Shown here in pieces: positions 1 to 8,117 of a stretch of DNA of 36,883 nt. The position numbers and the translations under genes are program-made. Below the pieces are notes generated by a model. The model made no database searches. It was not told the origin of the DNA and saw only the letters and a list, made by a program, of their open reading frames with translations. Origin of the DNA: an uncultured Methanomicrobiales archaeon (GTDB lineage: Archaea > Halobacteriota > Methanomicrobia > Methanomicrobiales > Methanospirillaceae). How positions within the stretch are numbered: position 1 is the stretch's first letter; each line of letters begins with the position of its first letter. The stretch lies in assembly GCA_903819595.1 (NCBI GenBank), contig CAIJED010000226.1:1-36883 (forward strand). The letters run 5' to 3'.

Positions 1-111
1 ATCAGCAACCTTCCGTTCGTAACTATCAGCCCCCGGTCCTATTGCCACCATGTTGTTGACGTCAAAAAAATGGTCTGAAATTGTGAGGTTTGTGTTTTTA
101 CATGATTCTTT
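1..111 (-). pseudogene. DinD-like protein fragment, cut by the IS66 element and by the window edge
   Basis: Read on the minus strand from the inner edge of the IS66 element, the frame is open for all 37 codons to the window's left edge. It carries the segment SDHFFDVNNMVAIGPGA, which resembles the DinD (DNA-damage-inducible protein D) region that precedes the RYACYLIAQNG block; that block would lie outside the window. In E. coli DinD inhibits RecA strand exchange; the archaeal role is unknown. No matching N-terminal half is visible on the far side of the element (1689 onward), so the gene seems to have lost its 5' part. An internal ATG at 51 could allow a short product. Family assignment is from memory of the motif. 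Confidence 0.5.
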
Positions 112-1688
112 GTAACTGTTCAGCCTGATGTTTGAGACAAGGCGGGAATAAATGGTTTGGCGTCAAATGCATCAGTAATCGATGCGAGAACCGATCTACC
201 ATTTTTTCTTACTGTTGAAATGTATCCTCTGATCCGACAGAACCAATCAGCACCCTCTTCACTTCGGAAGGTACCGGAAATTTTCTGCTGGACCTTCATC
301 ATACGGATATCTCGTTCGGCCTGGTTGTTATCGAATGGGATCGAGAAATCATACATAAACGCCAGAATCTCCGTTGGGTAACGCTCGAAGCGGTCAAGTA
401 GATTCTTCGGCGTCGATTGCTTCTTTCGACCTCGTTTACCCCCTGGTCGTATATCTTCTGTCACAGGATTTTCCTGTTTTCCTTGTTCAATTATTCTGGC
501 ATATCGTAACTCAAAGTCAGCAATTTGCTCTCGGCTTATTGAGGATAATTTCAGTTTGGCAGAATCCACGACTTTTTTGATTTCATGGATGAGTTCGTTC
601 ATCTGATCACTCCAGATCTGCCCAAAATTTTCTGATATTCCTGTTAGTTCTCGAATAAGATGGGCATTGCAGAGGGCATGGTGACAATCGTAATGGAAAT
701 ACGTCTTCCAGCAATCATGAACCATAGTACCTTTGAATGCAGGTAATATCTGCAATTCATCAGTTCCCTCTTTTCCACGTGTTTTATGGTGCCCGTACCA
801 TGTCAGAAGTGCAGTACTCGCTACATGCAACCAATGTCGTTTGGCAGTAACCCGAAATCCCGTTTCATCTACATGCAAAACCGGTGCTCTTGTTAGGGCT
901 TGCTTCACAATCTTGTCATAGTCCGCCAAGTTATTATTGCAGTTTTTCAATGCCAGGGCTATTGTCGCCTTACTAATGGATAATCCGAATACGTCGGAGA
1001 AAAGTTCGCAAATCCGTTCATATGGGATTAACTGGAAAACGCTGAGATACACCATCAGGGTTTTCAATATTTGCCCATATTGCACCGGATGCTCCACACC
1101 ATCTGGAAATTTTCCACGGTTATGATATCCACAATGAGGGCACTGTTTGTGTTCTGCCTGATGTTCTGTTACAGCGACTGTAATCGGTTGCGTGTCATAG
1201 ACTTGCCGCCGTTCTAATCCGATTACCGGAACAGATTCTAATGATTCTCCGCATCCTTCGCAGGTAGTTACTTTATGTGAAATTGTCTTATCAGGATTAT
1301 CCACCATTTCCAATGTGCGCCCAACATGTCCTCTTTGACCTCCTGCGGGTCGGTTTCCCTTCTTCCGCTGACTTTTTTGTGATACAAAAACATCGCTGGA
1401 TGGTGGTTTACTGCTGTTCTTACTGGTCTGGTTCAACCGAGCTTCCAGTTCTGTTATGCGAGCTTCAAGTTGAGCTATTCTGGCTTCGTATGTTTCAATG
1501 AGCGCGATTATTTCATCAGGATTTGTCTGACACAGAACCCTTATTTCTGCACGCTTTAGAGACATTTCGCTTGAATAATAGATATTCTCTTATTATATAA
1601 AGATCTAGCGGTATATGGGGCTCTATTTCTAAATTGAACCACACAAATGAGTTAGACAAAAATTATTGATTGATGGCTGAACAGTTAC
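112..1688 (-). mobile_element. IS66-family insertion sequence (single transposase ORF, 1577 bp)
   Basis: The ends are perfect 14-bp inverted repeats: GTAACTGTTCAGCC at 112-125 and its reverse complement at 1675-1688. Both start with GTAA, as is usual for IS66 ends. One transposase gene fills the element, without the small tnpA and tnpB genes of classical IS66, so it resembles the ISBst12-type subgroup. The transposase stop codon lies inside the left repeat. The flanking 8-mers (GATTCTTT on the left, TGCATTTT on the right) are not an obvious target duplication, which suggests a rearrangement or deletion after insertion. Confidence 0.88.
120..1565 (-). CDS. IS66-family transposase (TnpC-like)
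   Basis: This 481-residue protein is a full-length IS66 transposase. Order of parts: N-terminal leucine-rich coiled coil (about residues 25-48), the SSKPPSSD segment (51-58), a zinc-binding region with CEGC (102-105) and CPHC (142-145), then the DDE catalytic domain. Candidate catalytic residues are D233 (HVDETGF), D284 (MVHDCWKTYF) and E418 in DNNQAERDIRMMK, followed by the family-typical SGTFRS segment. No internal stop or frameshift is seen, so it may be active. Start is the ATG at 1565. It is the only gene of the element. Confidence 0.93.
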   Translation of the reverse strand: MSLKRAEIRVLCQTNPDEIIALIETYEARIAQLEARITELEARLNQTSKNSSKPPSSDVFVSQKSQRKKGNRPAGGQRGHVGRTLEMVDNPDKTISHKVTTCEGCGESLESVPVIGLERRQVYDTQPITVAVTEHQAEHKQCPHCGYHNRGKFPDGVEHPVQYGQILKTLMVYLSVFQLIPYERICELFSDVFGLSISKATIALALKNCNNNLADYDKIVKQALTRAPVLHVDETGFRVTAKRHWLHVASTALLTWYGHHKTRGKEGTDELQILPAFKGTMVHDCWKTYFHYDCHHALCNAHLIRELTGISENFGQIWSDQMNELIHEIKKVVDSAKLKLSSISREQIADFELRYARIIEQGKQENPVTEDIRPGGKRGRKKQSTPKNLLDRFERYPTEILAFMYDFSIPFDNNQAERDIRMMKVQQKISGTFRSEEGADWFCRIRGYISTVRKNGRSVLASITDAFDAKPFIPALSQTSG

Positions 1689-2231
1689 TGCATTTTAAAG
1701 ATAACTGGTGAAAGTATCAGGGATTTTGGCAAAATCGGGTGTTCTTCTTATTACTTCTCCATCCCTGGACCTGATCATTCAGAAGAAGTTTTCGCAGCCC
1801 TTGTTCAGCTTCCGGCGCCCTTCAGGCATGTGAACATCCTCACTGACATGGTGGTCACGTCTGTGGAGAAGGATCATGATACGAGCCGGAGAAGATGCCG
1901 GAATACTTTTTTTCAACCGGGAGAAAACCCTGGCGCTTTCTATGGATATTGCCTCTTTATCGGCACGTACGGAACTTCTCCTTATAATCTGCCCGGAGTG
2001 CAAAAGAATAATTATATATATGGGGGAAGCAAACTTCCTTCTACCAGAGGAGTAACCCGGACCACTCCTGATAGTTCGAATCATGGAACATATCAGCCCA
2101 TTCACCTCTCCAAAGGGCCTCCTCTGATGATAACTTCTAACCCGGGAATTGCAAGAAAATCCGAGTAATTCCCGAAAGGAAAAAAAATTATGAGGAAATG
2201 ATATTTCGTTCACAGGTAAGGTGGAAATTTA
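1689..2231. other. Gap between IS66 and amt
   Basis: This 543-base stretch contains one candidate small gene on the plus strand (1876-2055, listed separately). A TATA-like ATTATATATA lies at 2011-2020, about 210 bases before amt. Just before amt there is an A-rich stretch (2179-2190) and a Shine-Dalgarno AGGTGG (2219-2224). No remnant of the DinD-like gene's 5' half could be recognised next to the element. Confidence 0.5.
1876..2055 (+). CDS. Possible 59-residue protein, unknown
   Basis: The ORF starts at ATG 1876 with a good Shine-Dalgarno (GGAGAAGG at 1865-1872) and ends with TAA at 2053-2055. The translation looks protein-like: a hydrophobic helix (ARTELLLIICPECKRIIIY) follows an amphipathic segment, and a CPEC pair sits near residues 39-42. 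No family is recognised. It could be a free small protein or a remnant of a larger sensor-like gene. Support is only the ribosome-binding site and composition. Confidence 0.33.
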   Translation: MIRAGEDAGILFFNREKTLALSMDIASLSARTELLLIICPECKRIIIYMGEANFLLPEE

Positions 2232-3440
2232 ATGGCAATCGATACTGGATCAACGGCCTGGCTCCTGGCAGCCACGGCATTGGTAATGCTCATGACGCCC
2301 GGTGTAGGATTCTTCTACGGTGGGCTGGTACGCAAGAAAAATTTTATCTCGATGATTGCGCTCTCAATCCTCGCATTCGCTCTCGTGAGTATCCAGTGGG
2401 TACTGATTGGTTATTCGCTGGCATTCGGTGGAGATACTAGCGGTGTCATCGGGAACCTCTCAAACGTGGGTCTCGCAGGAGTGGGGCTGGACGCCGGACC
2501 CTATAGTCCCGCAGTTCCGGGGTTACTGTACATGGTCTTCCAGCTCGTCTTCGCCACTGTAACGATGGCAATTCTAACATCGGCAATGGCTGAACGCGTA
2601 AAATTATCATCATTCATCGTATTTGCGGCGCTGTGGACGACACTGGTGTATGATCCCCTCGCACACTGGGTTTGGGGCGGTGGCTGGGCACAACAGATGG
2701 GGGCCCTTGATTTCGCCGGCGGTACGGTGGTTCATATCAGCTCCGGTTTCGGGGCATTGGCCGTGGCACTTGTCATCGGATCCCGTGCAGGTTATGGCAA
2801 GTACATGATGGAGCCGCACAACATTCCAATGACGCTACTTGGGGCCTCATTACTCTGGTTTGGCTGGTTCGGGTTCAATGCCGGTAGTGCAGTCGCAGCA
2901 AACGGTCTTGCCGCCAATGCCTTTGTCGTGACGAACACGGCCGCTGCCGCTGGTGCCCTGGCCTGGATGTTTGCCAGCTGGTACCATGGTAAACCAAGTT
3001 CTCTTGGTATGGTATCAGGAGCAATCGCCGGACTTGTCGCGATTACGCCGGCATCAGGGTATGTTACGCCGATGGCGTCAATTGTTATCGGTGTCGTTGC
3101 AGGTCTGATATGTTATAGCGCAATGCTCTTCCGTATGAGGAAAGGTCTCGATGAAAGCTGTGACGCCTGGGCAGTCCATGGTATGGGCGGTCTCTGGGGA
3201 GCGCTTGCCACAGGTATATTTGCTGCAGCCGCGATCAACGGGTCTTCCGGGCTTCTTGAAGGAAATGTCCACCAGTTTGTTGTAAATGCAATTGGTGCCT
3301 TTGCCGCACTGATATACGCGTTCGGAGTCACGTATATCCTTGCATGGCTGGTTAACCGGTTCATGGGTCTACGTGTATCCGAAAATGAAGAATACGTAGG
3401 ACTTGACATTTCCCAGCATGGAGAACGTATCAACGTATGA
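2232..3440 (+). CDS. amt: Ammonium transporter Amt
   Basis: A 402-residue membrane protein of the Amt/MEP/Rh family, which moves ammonium or ammonia across the cell membrane as a trimer. The twin pore histidines are H168 ([10 protein letters not shown]) and H316 ([10 protein letters not shown]). The phenylalanine gate residues F107 and F215 and the conserved D141 (YDPLAHWVW) are also present. It has about 11 hydrophobic segments and no cleavable signal peptide. Start is ATG 2232, preceded by AGGTGG 7 bases upstream. glnK follows 10 bases after its stop, so the two are almost certainly co-transcribed and GlnK should bind the cytoplasmic pore entrance. Length is normal for archaeal Amt. Confidence 0.95.
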   Translation: MAIDTGSTAWLLAATALVMLMTPGVGFFYGGLVRKKNFISMIALSILAFALVSIQWVLIGYSLAFGGDTSGVIGNLSNVGLAGVGLDAGPYSPAVPGLLYMVFQLVFATVTMAILTSAMAERVKLSSFIVFAALWTTLVYDPLAHWVWGGGWAQQMGALDFAGGTVVHISSGFGALAVALVIGSRAGYGKYMMEPHNIPMTLLGASLLWFGWFGFNAGSAVAANGLAANAFVVTNTAAAAGALAWMFASWYHGKPSSLGMVSGAIAGLVAITPASGYVTPMASIVIGVVAGLICYSAMLFRMRKGLDESCDAWAVHGMGGLWGALATGIFAAAAINGSSGLLEGNVHQFVVNAIGAFAALIYAFGVTYILAWLVNRFMGLRVSENEEYVGLDISQHGERINV

Positions 3441-3450
3441 GGTGAACCAG

Positions 3451-3780
3451 ATGCAAAAAATCGAAGCAATTATAAAACCAGAACGGTTTGAATTCGTAAA
3501 AAAAGCACTTGAGGAGAATAAAATATACGGGCTGAACGTTTCAGAGGTAGAAGGACGTGGAGACCAGAAAGGGATCGTGCTGCAGTACAGGGGCGGGGAA
3601 ATAACTGTCGACCTCATTACAAAGTGCAAAGTGGAAGTCGTGGTGAAAGACAAAGATCTCCAGATGATCCTGGACCTCATCATCAAAGCTGCACGGACAG
3701 GAAAAATCGGGGACGGGAGAATATTCGTATCTCCTGTCACGCAATCAATCCGCGTAAGAACGGGGGAAATTGAAGAATAA
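3451..3780 (+). CDS. glnK: Nitrogen regulatory PII protein GlnK
   Basis: A 109-residue PII protein that reads ATP/ADP and 2-oxoglutarate and blocks Amt when nitrogen is sufficient. The first PII signature region (GLNVSEVEGRGDQKG), the T-loop and the second signature TGKIGDGRIFV are all present, as are basic residues near the C terminus (IRVRTGE). The start is ATG 3451: it is preceded by GAGGTGA (3439-3445) and gives the standard PII N terminus MQKIEAIIKP; the ATG 48 bases upstream lies inside amt. At the usual T-loop tyrosine position (51) there is an isoleucine (GGEITVD), although Y46 is kept, so uridylylation at Tyr51 cannot occur. Confidence 0.95.
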   Translation: MQKIEAIIKPERFEFVKKALEENKIYGLNVSEVEGRGDQKGIVLQYRGGEITVDLITKCKVEVVVKDKDLQMILDLIIKAARTGKIGDGRIFVSPVTQSIRVRTGEIEE

Positions 3781-4382
3781 TTACTACTCTCCCCATTTTT
3801 GAAATATCCTGAGTAATCACAACGTCAAATTTCCTGAATACCTGGACCTCATTGCTCGTAGACTCGACCGCTGTCCAGGAAATTCATTCATTGCAGGCAA
3901 TATCAGTCCCGGAGTTTTTCCCGTTTTCATGGCCACCCTGATCATTCGTGGCCGTTGGGGCATCATTTTTTACCATTCGTGTACAGTGGTGCCGAATCGC
4001 AGTAATGCGGGCGAAAAGACTGTTAAAGAGGTTGTATCTTCCCGGGGCATCGTGAACCCGTTATACAGGTGTGTATCCAGAAGGGATCCGTGTATGGTGA
4101 GCGTAGAAACGTCCCGTGATTGTGGGGCGGGTCAAACGGGTAAGTTATACATATATACTTGCAGGTAGAACAGTTCTTCTATCCATCGTTGGCCGGCTTT
4201 TAAAACGGGCATGAACCGAAAGGAACGTTCACACCAGAAACCATGAACACTTCGGTTCCTAATCTGGATGTATTGGGCAATGCTTAAGCATTTACAACAG
4301 GAAATTCATAGGTTGATAATCTCCTGACAATGGAGAAATTCACAATAGTATCACAAATCAGAACCCAGGATTGAATCGTTCC
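3781..4382. other. Gap between glnK and receiver-GAF gene
   Basis: About 600 bases without a convincing gene. A strong TATA-like element TATACATATATAC is at 4146-4158 and may start a transcript with a leader of about 200 bases ahead of the receiver-GAF gene. Within that leader is an 8-bp inverted repeat, GAACCGAA (4213-4220) and TTCGGTTC (4251-4258). A 79-codon plus-strand frame at 3929-4168 has no ribosome-binding site and unconvincing composition. Confidence 0.4.
4146..4158 (+). promoter_or_regulatory. TATA-box candidate upstream of receiver-GAF gene
   Basis: TATACATATATAC in a moderately GC-rich gap. If used, transcription would begin near 4180, leaving about 200 bases of untranslated leader before ATG 4383. 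Confidence 0.35.
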
Positions 4383-5297
4383 ATGTACTCCATACTCTAC
4401 GTAGATGACGAACCCGATCTCCTCGAGATCGGGAAAATTTTTCTTGAGAGGTCGGGCACGTTCCATGTTGATACCATGGAATCTGCAATCCTGGCATTGG
4501 AACGGATCCGGAATTCTTCCTATGATGCCATCATTTCAGACTACCAGATGCCGCAAATGGATGGAATCGCATTCTTAAAGGAGATTCGCCATGAATATCC
4601 GGACCTTCCTTTTATTATCTTTACCGGGAAGGGAAGGGAGGAGGTGGTGATTGCGGCACTCAATAACGGGGCAGATCATTACCTTCAGAAAGGCGGTGAA
4701 CCAACTGCCCAGTTTGCAGAACTTGCCCACAATCTCAATCTTTCAATAGAGCGGAGGCGATCAAAAGAGACGATCATTCATCTGAACCGGATATATTCTA
4801 TGGTTTCAAGAATGAGCAAAGCCATGGTCAACATCGGCGACCGGTCTGAATTCCTCAATGAAGCTTGTAAGATCGGTGTCGAAGAGGGCAAATTCCTGAT
4901 GACATGGATAGGGATGCTGGACTTTCAGACACACATGATACATCCTGTGGCTGCCTGCGGGTACGAGGAAGGTTACTTAAGCCTTCTTACTATCAGTGTG
5001 GATAACGTCCCCCAGGGAATGGGACTGAGCGGGATGGCTGTACGGGATGGGCACCCGACATTTTCAAACAATATCCAGACCGATCCCAGAATGGCAACAT
5101 ATTGGGGTGAAGCAGAAAAACGGGGATATCATTCTTCGGCGGCAGTTCCAATAAAAAACGGGAAATATTTTGTCGGTGTGATGAGGTTCTACTCGGGCGA
5201 AATTAATTTTTTCAATGAAAAGGAGATCAACCTCCTCCAGGAGATTGTTGATAATATCTCCTTCGCCCTTGAAATGCAGGAAAAACGGATGTTATAA
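4383..5297 (+). CDS. Receiver-GAF signalling protein
   Basis: A 304-residue soluble protein. The receiver domain (about 1-115) has the acidic pair D8-D9, phospho-acceptor D53 (ISDYQMPQMDG), T81 (FIIFTGKG) and K103 (YLQKGG), so it should be phosphorylatable. A short linker (115-145) leads to a GAF domain (about 148-298) that would bind an unknown small ligand. There is no DNA-binding, kinase or cyclase output, a pattern common in Methanomicrobiales, where such proteins probably pass signals to other kinases. No partner kinase is adjacent. Start: ATG 4383 is preferred over the in-frame TTG at 4371, because the AGGA at 4367-4370 directly abuts that TTG. A close but truncated paralogue of its receiver is at 10551. 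Confidence 0.88.
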   Translation: MYSILYVDDEPDLLEIGKIFLERSGTFHVDTMESAILALERIRNSSYDAIISDYQMPQMDGIAFLKEIRHEYPDLPFIIFTGKGREEVVIAALNNGADHYLQKGGEPTAQFAELAHNLNLSIERRRSKETIIHLNRIYSMVSRMSKAMVNIGDRSEFLNEACKIGVEEGKFLMTWIGMLDFQTHMIHPVAACGYEEGYLSLLTISVDNVPQGMGLSGMAVRDGHPTFSNNIQTDPRMATYWGEAEKRGYHSSAAVPIKNGKYFVGVMRFYSGEINFFNEKEINLLQEIVDNISFALEMQEKRML

Positions 5298-5316
5298 TGC
5301 TTATCTCCCGGCATCA

Positions 5317-5340
5317 TAACCCGGTATTTTTTTACCAGGT
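5317..5340 (+). terminator. T-run terminator after receiver-GAF gene
   Basis: About 30 bases after the stop codon, seven T (5327-5333) sit between GGTA and TACC. T-rich tracts are the usual archaeal termination signal. Confidence 0.45.
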
Positions 5341-5569
5341 CAAAACAAAGGTAAATAGTCACCTTTTCTCTCCCAATCCGGACCTATGATTCCTGGCCGG
5401 CATGATTTATTACACAGACCGCTCCTTCCCGACACAGATACCGTGATTACCAGGAAGTAGCGGGGAGCCGTTCAACGCCGTTGTCAACGTGAATAGTTCC
5501 GGAAGACAGGCAGAGTCCGGAAAAGTCCATGGACCTGAAAAAATAGTACTGTTGTGGACCGCCCGGGAA

Positions 5570-5788
5570 TTATTTGCCGATCTCATTTAGAGTTCCTTCG
5601 TGCCCACGAATAGCATTCTGACTGGTCGGTCTGGGGGAAATGGCCTTTTTGTGGCGATGCCTGCGGATGAGTACCAGTTCAACCCGCCAGTCCAGCCCCG
5701 TTATTGTTCCAGTCATTGACGACCACAGGGTCTTGTGCGGTTGCCTTTTCATGAGCGCTAATCGCTTTTGTATCGTTACCTGCCCCAT
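5570..5788 (-). CDS. Doubtful 72-residue basic ORF
   Basis: The frame begins MGQVTIQKRLALMKRQ and is rich in Arg, Lys and His. The only support is a Shine-Dalgarno-like GGGAGA about 5 bases before the ATG. No motif or family is recognised. It lies between two convergent genes and may be a remnant or chance frame. Confidence 0.2.
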   Translation of the reverse strand: MGQVTIQKRLALMKRQPHKTLWSSMTGTITGLDWRVELVLIRRHRHKKAISPRPTSQNAIRGHEGTLNEIGK

Positions 5789-5859
5789 TACATTCTCCCG
5801 GAATGGTATCCGGGTCCGATTATTTGTCAGGTTTTACTATCCTGGTCCTTTCGTGGTGG

Positions 5860-6396
5860 TCACTTCGCCCGGGCTTTCTCTATCACGCTCCGGGCAAACT
5901 CTTCCGCATTCATGAGGTCTTCTGCATTCGGTCTGCCCTTGTTCAGTCCACCAAAAAACGCTAGGAAACTATTCGTGTTGAAACCCCTGCAACCAAATTC
6001 ATCAATAATCGTATAACCTTTGGACTGCAGTTTTTCCCTGAGCGAAGTGTGATTTTGTAACACAAATTCCCTGAATCGTTCTCCATCATACAGGATGGGC
6101 GGGACCCCGCAGGTCGAGAAGATGAATGCCTTCCTGTTGTCCGCCTGTGGTAGTTTATCGACCAGGTCGAGGAGGGATTTGTGGTGTTTTGCACCGTATA
6201 TTCCTGAACCAAAGCCTACCATCTGATAATCCCCGATCTCTTCCGGGTTGACCTGCTGCGGTGTTGTTACCGGTGCATCAAGGACTTTTGCGATGACATG
6301 AGCGACCTTCTCTGTATTCTTGTGATGATAGGAGAACACCACGACCAGCGATTTTACCGGTACCGTATCCCCGGTTTCATCTCCTCTCGTTTCCAT
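5860..6396 (-). CDS. Flavodoxin-family protein
   Basis: A 178-residue flavodoxin-like electron carrier or FMN-binding reductase. The FMN phosphate-binding loop is visible at residues 21-28 (FSYHHKNT), followed by the typical GFGSGIYGAKHHKSL segment (61-75) and the second FMN loop STCGVPP. The C-terminal part (EFGCRGFNTN, then GGLNKGRPNAED) resembles the methanogen flavodoxins annotated from genomes. Start is ATG 6396, with GGAAGGT 7 bases upstream. The frame stays open 97 codons further upstream, but that part has no family similarity. It is transcribed alone, convergent with the receiver-GAF gene. Redox partner unknown. Confidence 0.85.
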   Translation of the reverse strand: METRGDETGDTVPVKSLVVVFSYHHKNTEKVAHVIAKVLDAPVTTPQQVNPEEIGDYQMVGFGSGIYGAKHHKSLLDLVDKLPQADNRKAFIFSTCGVPPILYDGERFREFVLQNHTSLREKLQSKGYTIIDEFGCRGFNTNSFLAFFGGLNKGRPNAEDLMNAEEFARSVIEKARAK

Positions 6397-7142
6397 TTTT
6401 TTAACCTTCCAATTGAATTCTCTCATGGCAGACCCGGGAGCGATTGGAGATGGTTTGAATCCTTTCCCGATCAACCAGACCGTCATCACCTTTTCCAGCA
6501 AGGCTATCCGGAAGAGCGATAACGTTTGCGGATCGTTGACGCAAAGGTTTTTGCTGATGTTGAACCTCGCCAACAAGCCTGCTGTTCGCCGCCGTATGGT
6601 TGCAGCGGGACCCCCAACCTGATCACCACCGTAAAATGTGTTTTGTCTGCAACAATAGCCATTGGTAGAGGACAAAGAAAATTGCATCGCCTGATTGACT
6701 GCGATCCTGCGAAAAAAACAGATGTGACAATTGCGATGATGTTTTATCAGGGGAAGAATGGGACTGATCGTTCACCCTGACAAAGAACAGATCTCATCTG
6801 ATCTCTTCTGTTGTAACCCCCCGTTTTTCCCGTACATCCGGAAACTGAATAAAAAATAGACCAAAAATGAAAGAACAACCCCTCTATCCGACACTTGTAT
6901 GCATCGATGGGATCTACTTACAGATCAGAACTGGTCGATTAAATACGGTACCAGCCCCAGACAGAAAATTTCTAAAAAAATCTTTCTACGCATAGAGTGT
7001 GGGGATTAATACGATTAGCACCTTATTTTTCGAATTGAACGAATAACGAATCATGATACCGGGAATCAAAAACAATACAGGGATATTTTTAAGAAGGAAA
7101 AACGCTAATGGTAATCATCCAAAGGCGTAGTGAGGTGATTGT
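6397..7142. other. Gap upstream of flavodoxin and the Lys-rich gene
   Basis: A divergent gap of about 750 bases. A 43-codon plus-strand frame at 6867-6998 has no ribosome-binding site. AT-rich sequence at 7000-7110 likely carries the promoter of the small gene at 7143 (GGGATATTTTTAA near 7080). No remnants were recognised with confidence. Confidence 0.4.
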
Positions 7143-7280
7143 ATGCCAACGAGTAAGAAACAACTGGTAAAGCTGAACCAGGCAAAGAAGGTCAAGGCGG
7201 AAGAGCTCTCGAAGCAGGCGGCTGCGGGTAGCGAGGATGCCAAGAAGAAGCTCAAGAAGCTTGAGAAAAAGATCAAGTGA
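7143..7280 (+). CDS. 45-residue Lys-rich small protein
   Basis: ATG 7143 follows GAGGTGAT with ideal spacing, and TGA is at 7278-7280. Roughly a third of residues are Lys, with many Ala, Leu and Glu; the heptad-like order (QLVKLNQAKKVKAEELSKQA, then AKKKLKKLEKKIK) predicts one long amphipathic helix. No cysteines and no signal peptide. The composition suggests nucleic-acid or ribosome association, which is inference only. I know no named family. A T7 tract lies 20 bases after the stop. Confidence 0.72.
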   Translation: MPTSKKQLVKLNQAKKVKAEELSKQAAAGSEDAKKKLKKLEKKIK

Positions 7281-7300
7281 TCTACCTGGAATTTCAGAGC

Positions 7301-7307
7301 TTTTTTT
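7301..7307 (+). terminator. T7 terminator after Lys-rich gene
   Basis: A run of seven T beginning 21 bases after the TGA at 7280, the standard archaeal termination signal. Confidence 0.5.
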
Positions 7308-7403
7308 GTCATCCTTTTCACGTTACTGTTCAACGGACATCGCGATGGAATCCGTAACATGCTCGTAATCGGAGTGGAGCGGAAGACTCATTTTTTTCAG
7401 ATT

Positions 7404-7586
7404 TCAAAAATTATCCGGCCTCCTGCAAGGTAGTGGAACGCCCAGGAGGTTGATCTGTCCGGACGTGAGGACCTCTTCCATGGGACCTACAGTCATCAGT
7501 CCCGAGCTTTTGCCCGGGGCCTTCCCGCCGTTGATGACCGCGTTGAGATCCGGGCTCATGATCTGCCGGTCTTCTACCCTGGACAT
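7404..7586 (-). pseudogene. Possible gene remnant in the 7281-7673 gap
   Basis: This minus-strand frame has strongly G/C-biased third positions like the real genes and reads smoothly (MSPDLNAVINGGKAPGK, then MTVGPMEEVLTSGQINLLG). It has no ribosome-binding site and is shorter than any family I can match. The frame also stays open upstream of the ATG for about 35 codons. It is most likely the tail of a decayed gene. The rest of the gap is unremarkable. Confidence 0.22.
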
Positions 7587-7673
7587 AGACGTGTTGGCAC
7601 AGGAGAAGGAACGGGGTGTAAGGGGCCCGGGAAACCTTCTTCTCCACCTGATCTCTAACAGTGATCAGACACC

Positions 7674-8117
7674 ATGGTTACCAATATATCAGCGGACCCG
7701 GACCGTCTCCGGATGGACGATATTCAGTGCATGCTTTCAAAGACATACTGGAGCCCCGGCATCACGAAGGACGAGATCATGCAGGGAATCCTGAATTCCG
7801 CGCTCGTTGTCGGGGCGTACGATGCCGAAGGGCGGCAGCTCGGGTTCTGCCGGGTTATCTCCGACAAGACCCGTTTTGCGTATCTCCTTGACGTGATCGT
7901 TGCAGAGGACTGCCGGAACCAGGGTATCGGGCAGGCGATGGTCAGGTTTGCCGTGACGTACCCGGAATTACGGGACGTGTACCAGTGGCTGCTGAAGACG
8001 AGCGATGCGCACGGGGTGTATGGGAAGTGTGGTTTTGCTCCCCTTGAGGACCCCGGATGGTGGATGGGACGAATGCGGCCAAGGTCGGAGAGGGGTGAGG
8101 GGACCTTTGGGACCTGA
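7674..8117 (+). CDS. GNAT-family N-acetyltransferase
   Basis: A 147-residue GNAT protein, which transfers an acetyl group from acetyl-CoA to an amine on an unknown substrate. The acetyl-CoA pyrophosphate loop R-x-x-G-x-G is seen at residues 81-86 (RNQGIG) after the beta strand LLDVIVAEDC. The segment YQWLLKTSDAHGVYGKCGF is the usual motif B that leads to the Y/F-xxxGF turn. Start is ATG 7674; the ribosome-binding site is weak. Single gene, no clear operon partners. Confidence 0.88.
   Translation: MVTNISADPDRLRMDDIQCMLSKTYWSPGITKDEIMQGILNSALVVGAYDAEGRQLGFCRVISDKTRFAYLLDVIVAEDCRNQGIGQAMVRFAVTYPELRDVYQWLLKTSDAHGVYGKCGFAPLEDPGWWMGRMRPRSERGEGTFGT

Larger units (their letters stand above)
5298..5859. 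other. Gap between receiver-GAF gene and flavodoxin gene
   Basis: A convergent gap of 562 bases. It holds a T-run terminator near its left end and one weak minus-strand small ORF (5570-5788, listed separately). Nothing else is recognisable. Confidence 0.5.

Noticed and set aside
1779-2213. 144-codon minus-strand ORF between IS66 and amt
   Set aside because: Arg/Ser-rich translation with no motif or ribosome-binding site, overlapping a better-supported plus-strand ORF and the amt promoter.
3929-4168. 79-codon plus-strand frame after glnK
   Set aside because: Starts at an ATG with no ribosome-binding site and overlaps the TATA element at 4146; composition not convincing.
6867-6998. 43-codon frame MKEQPLYPTLVCIDG...
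   Set aside because: No Shine-Dalgarno, the AT-rich stretch is too close to be its promoter and no motif is seen.
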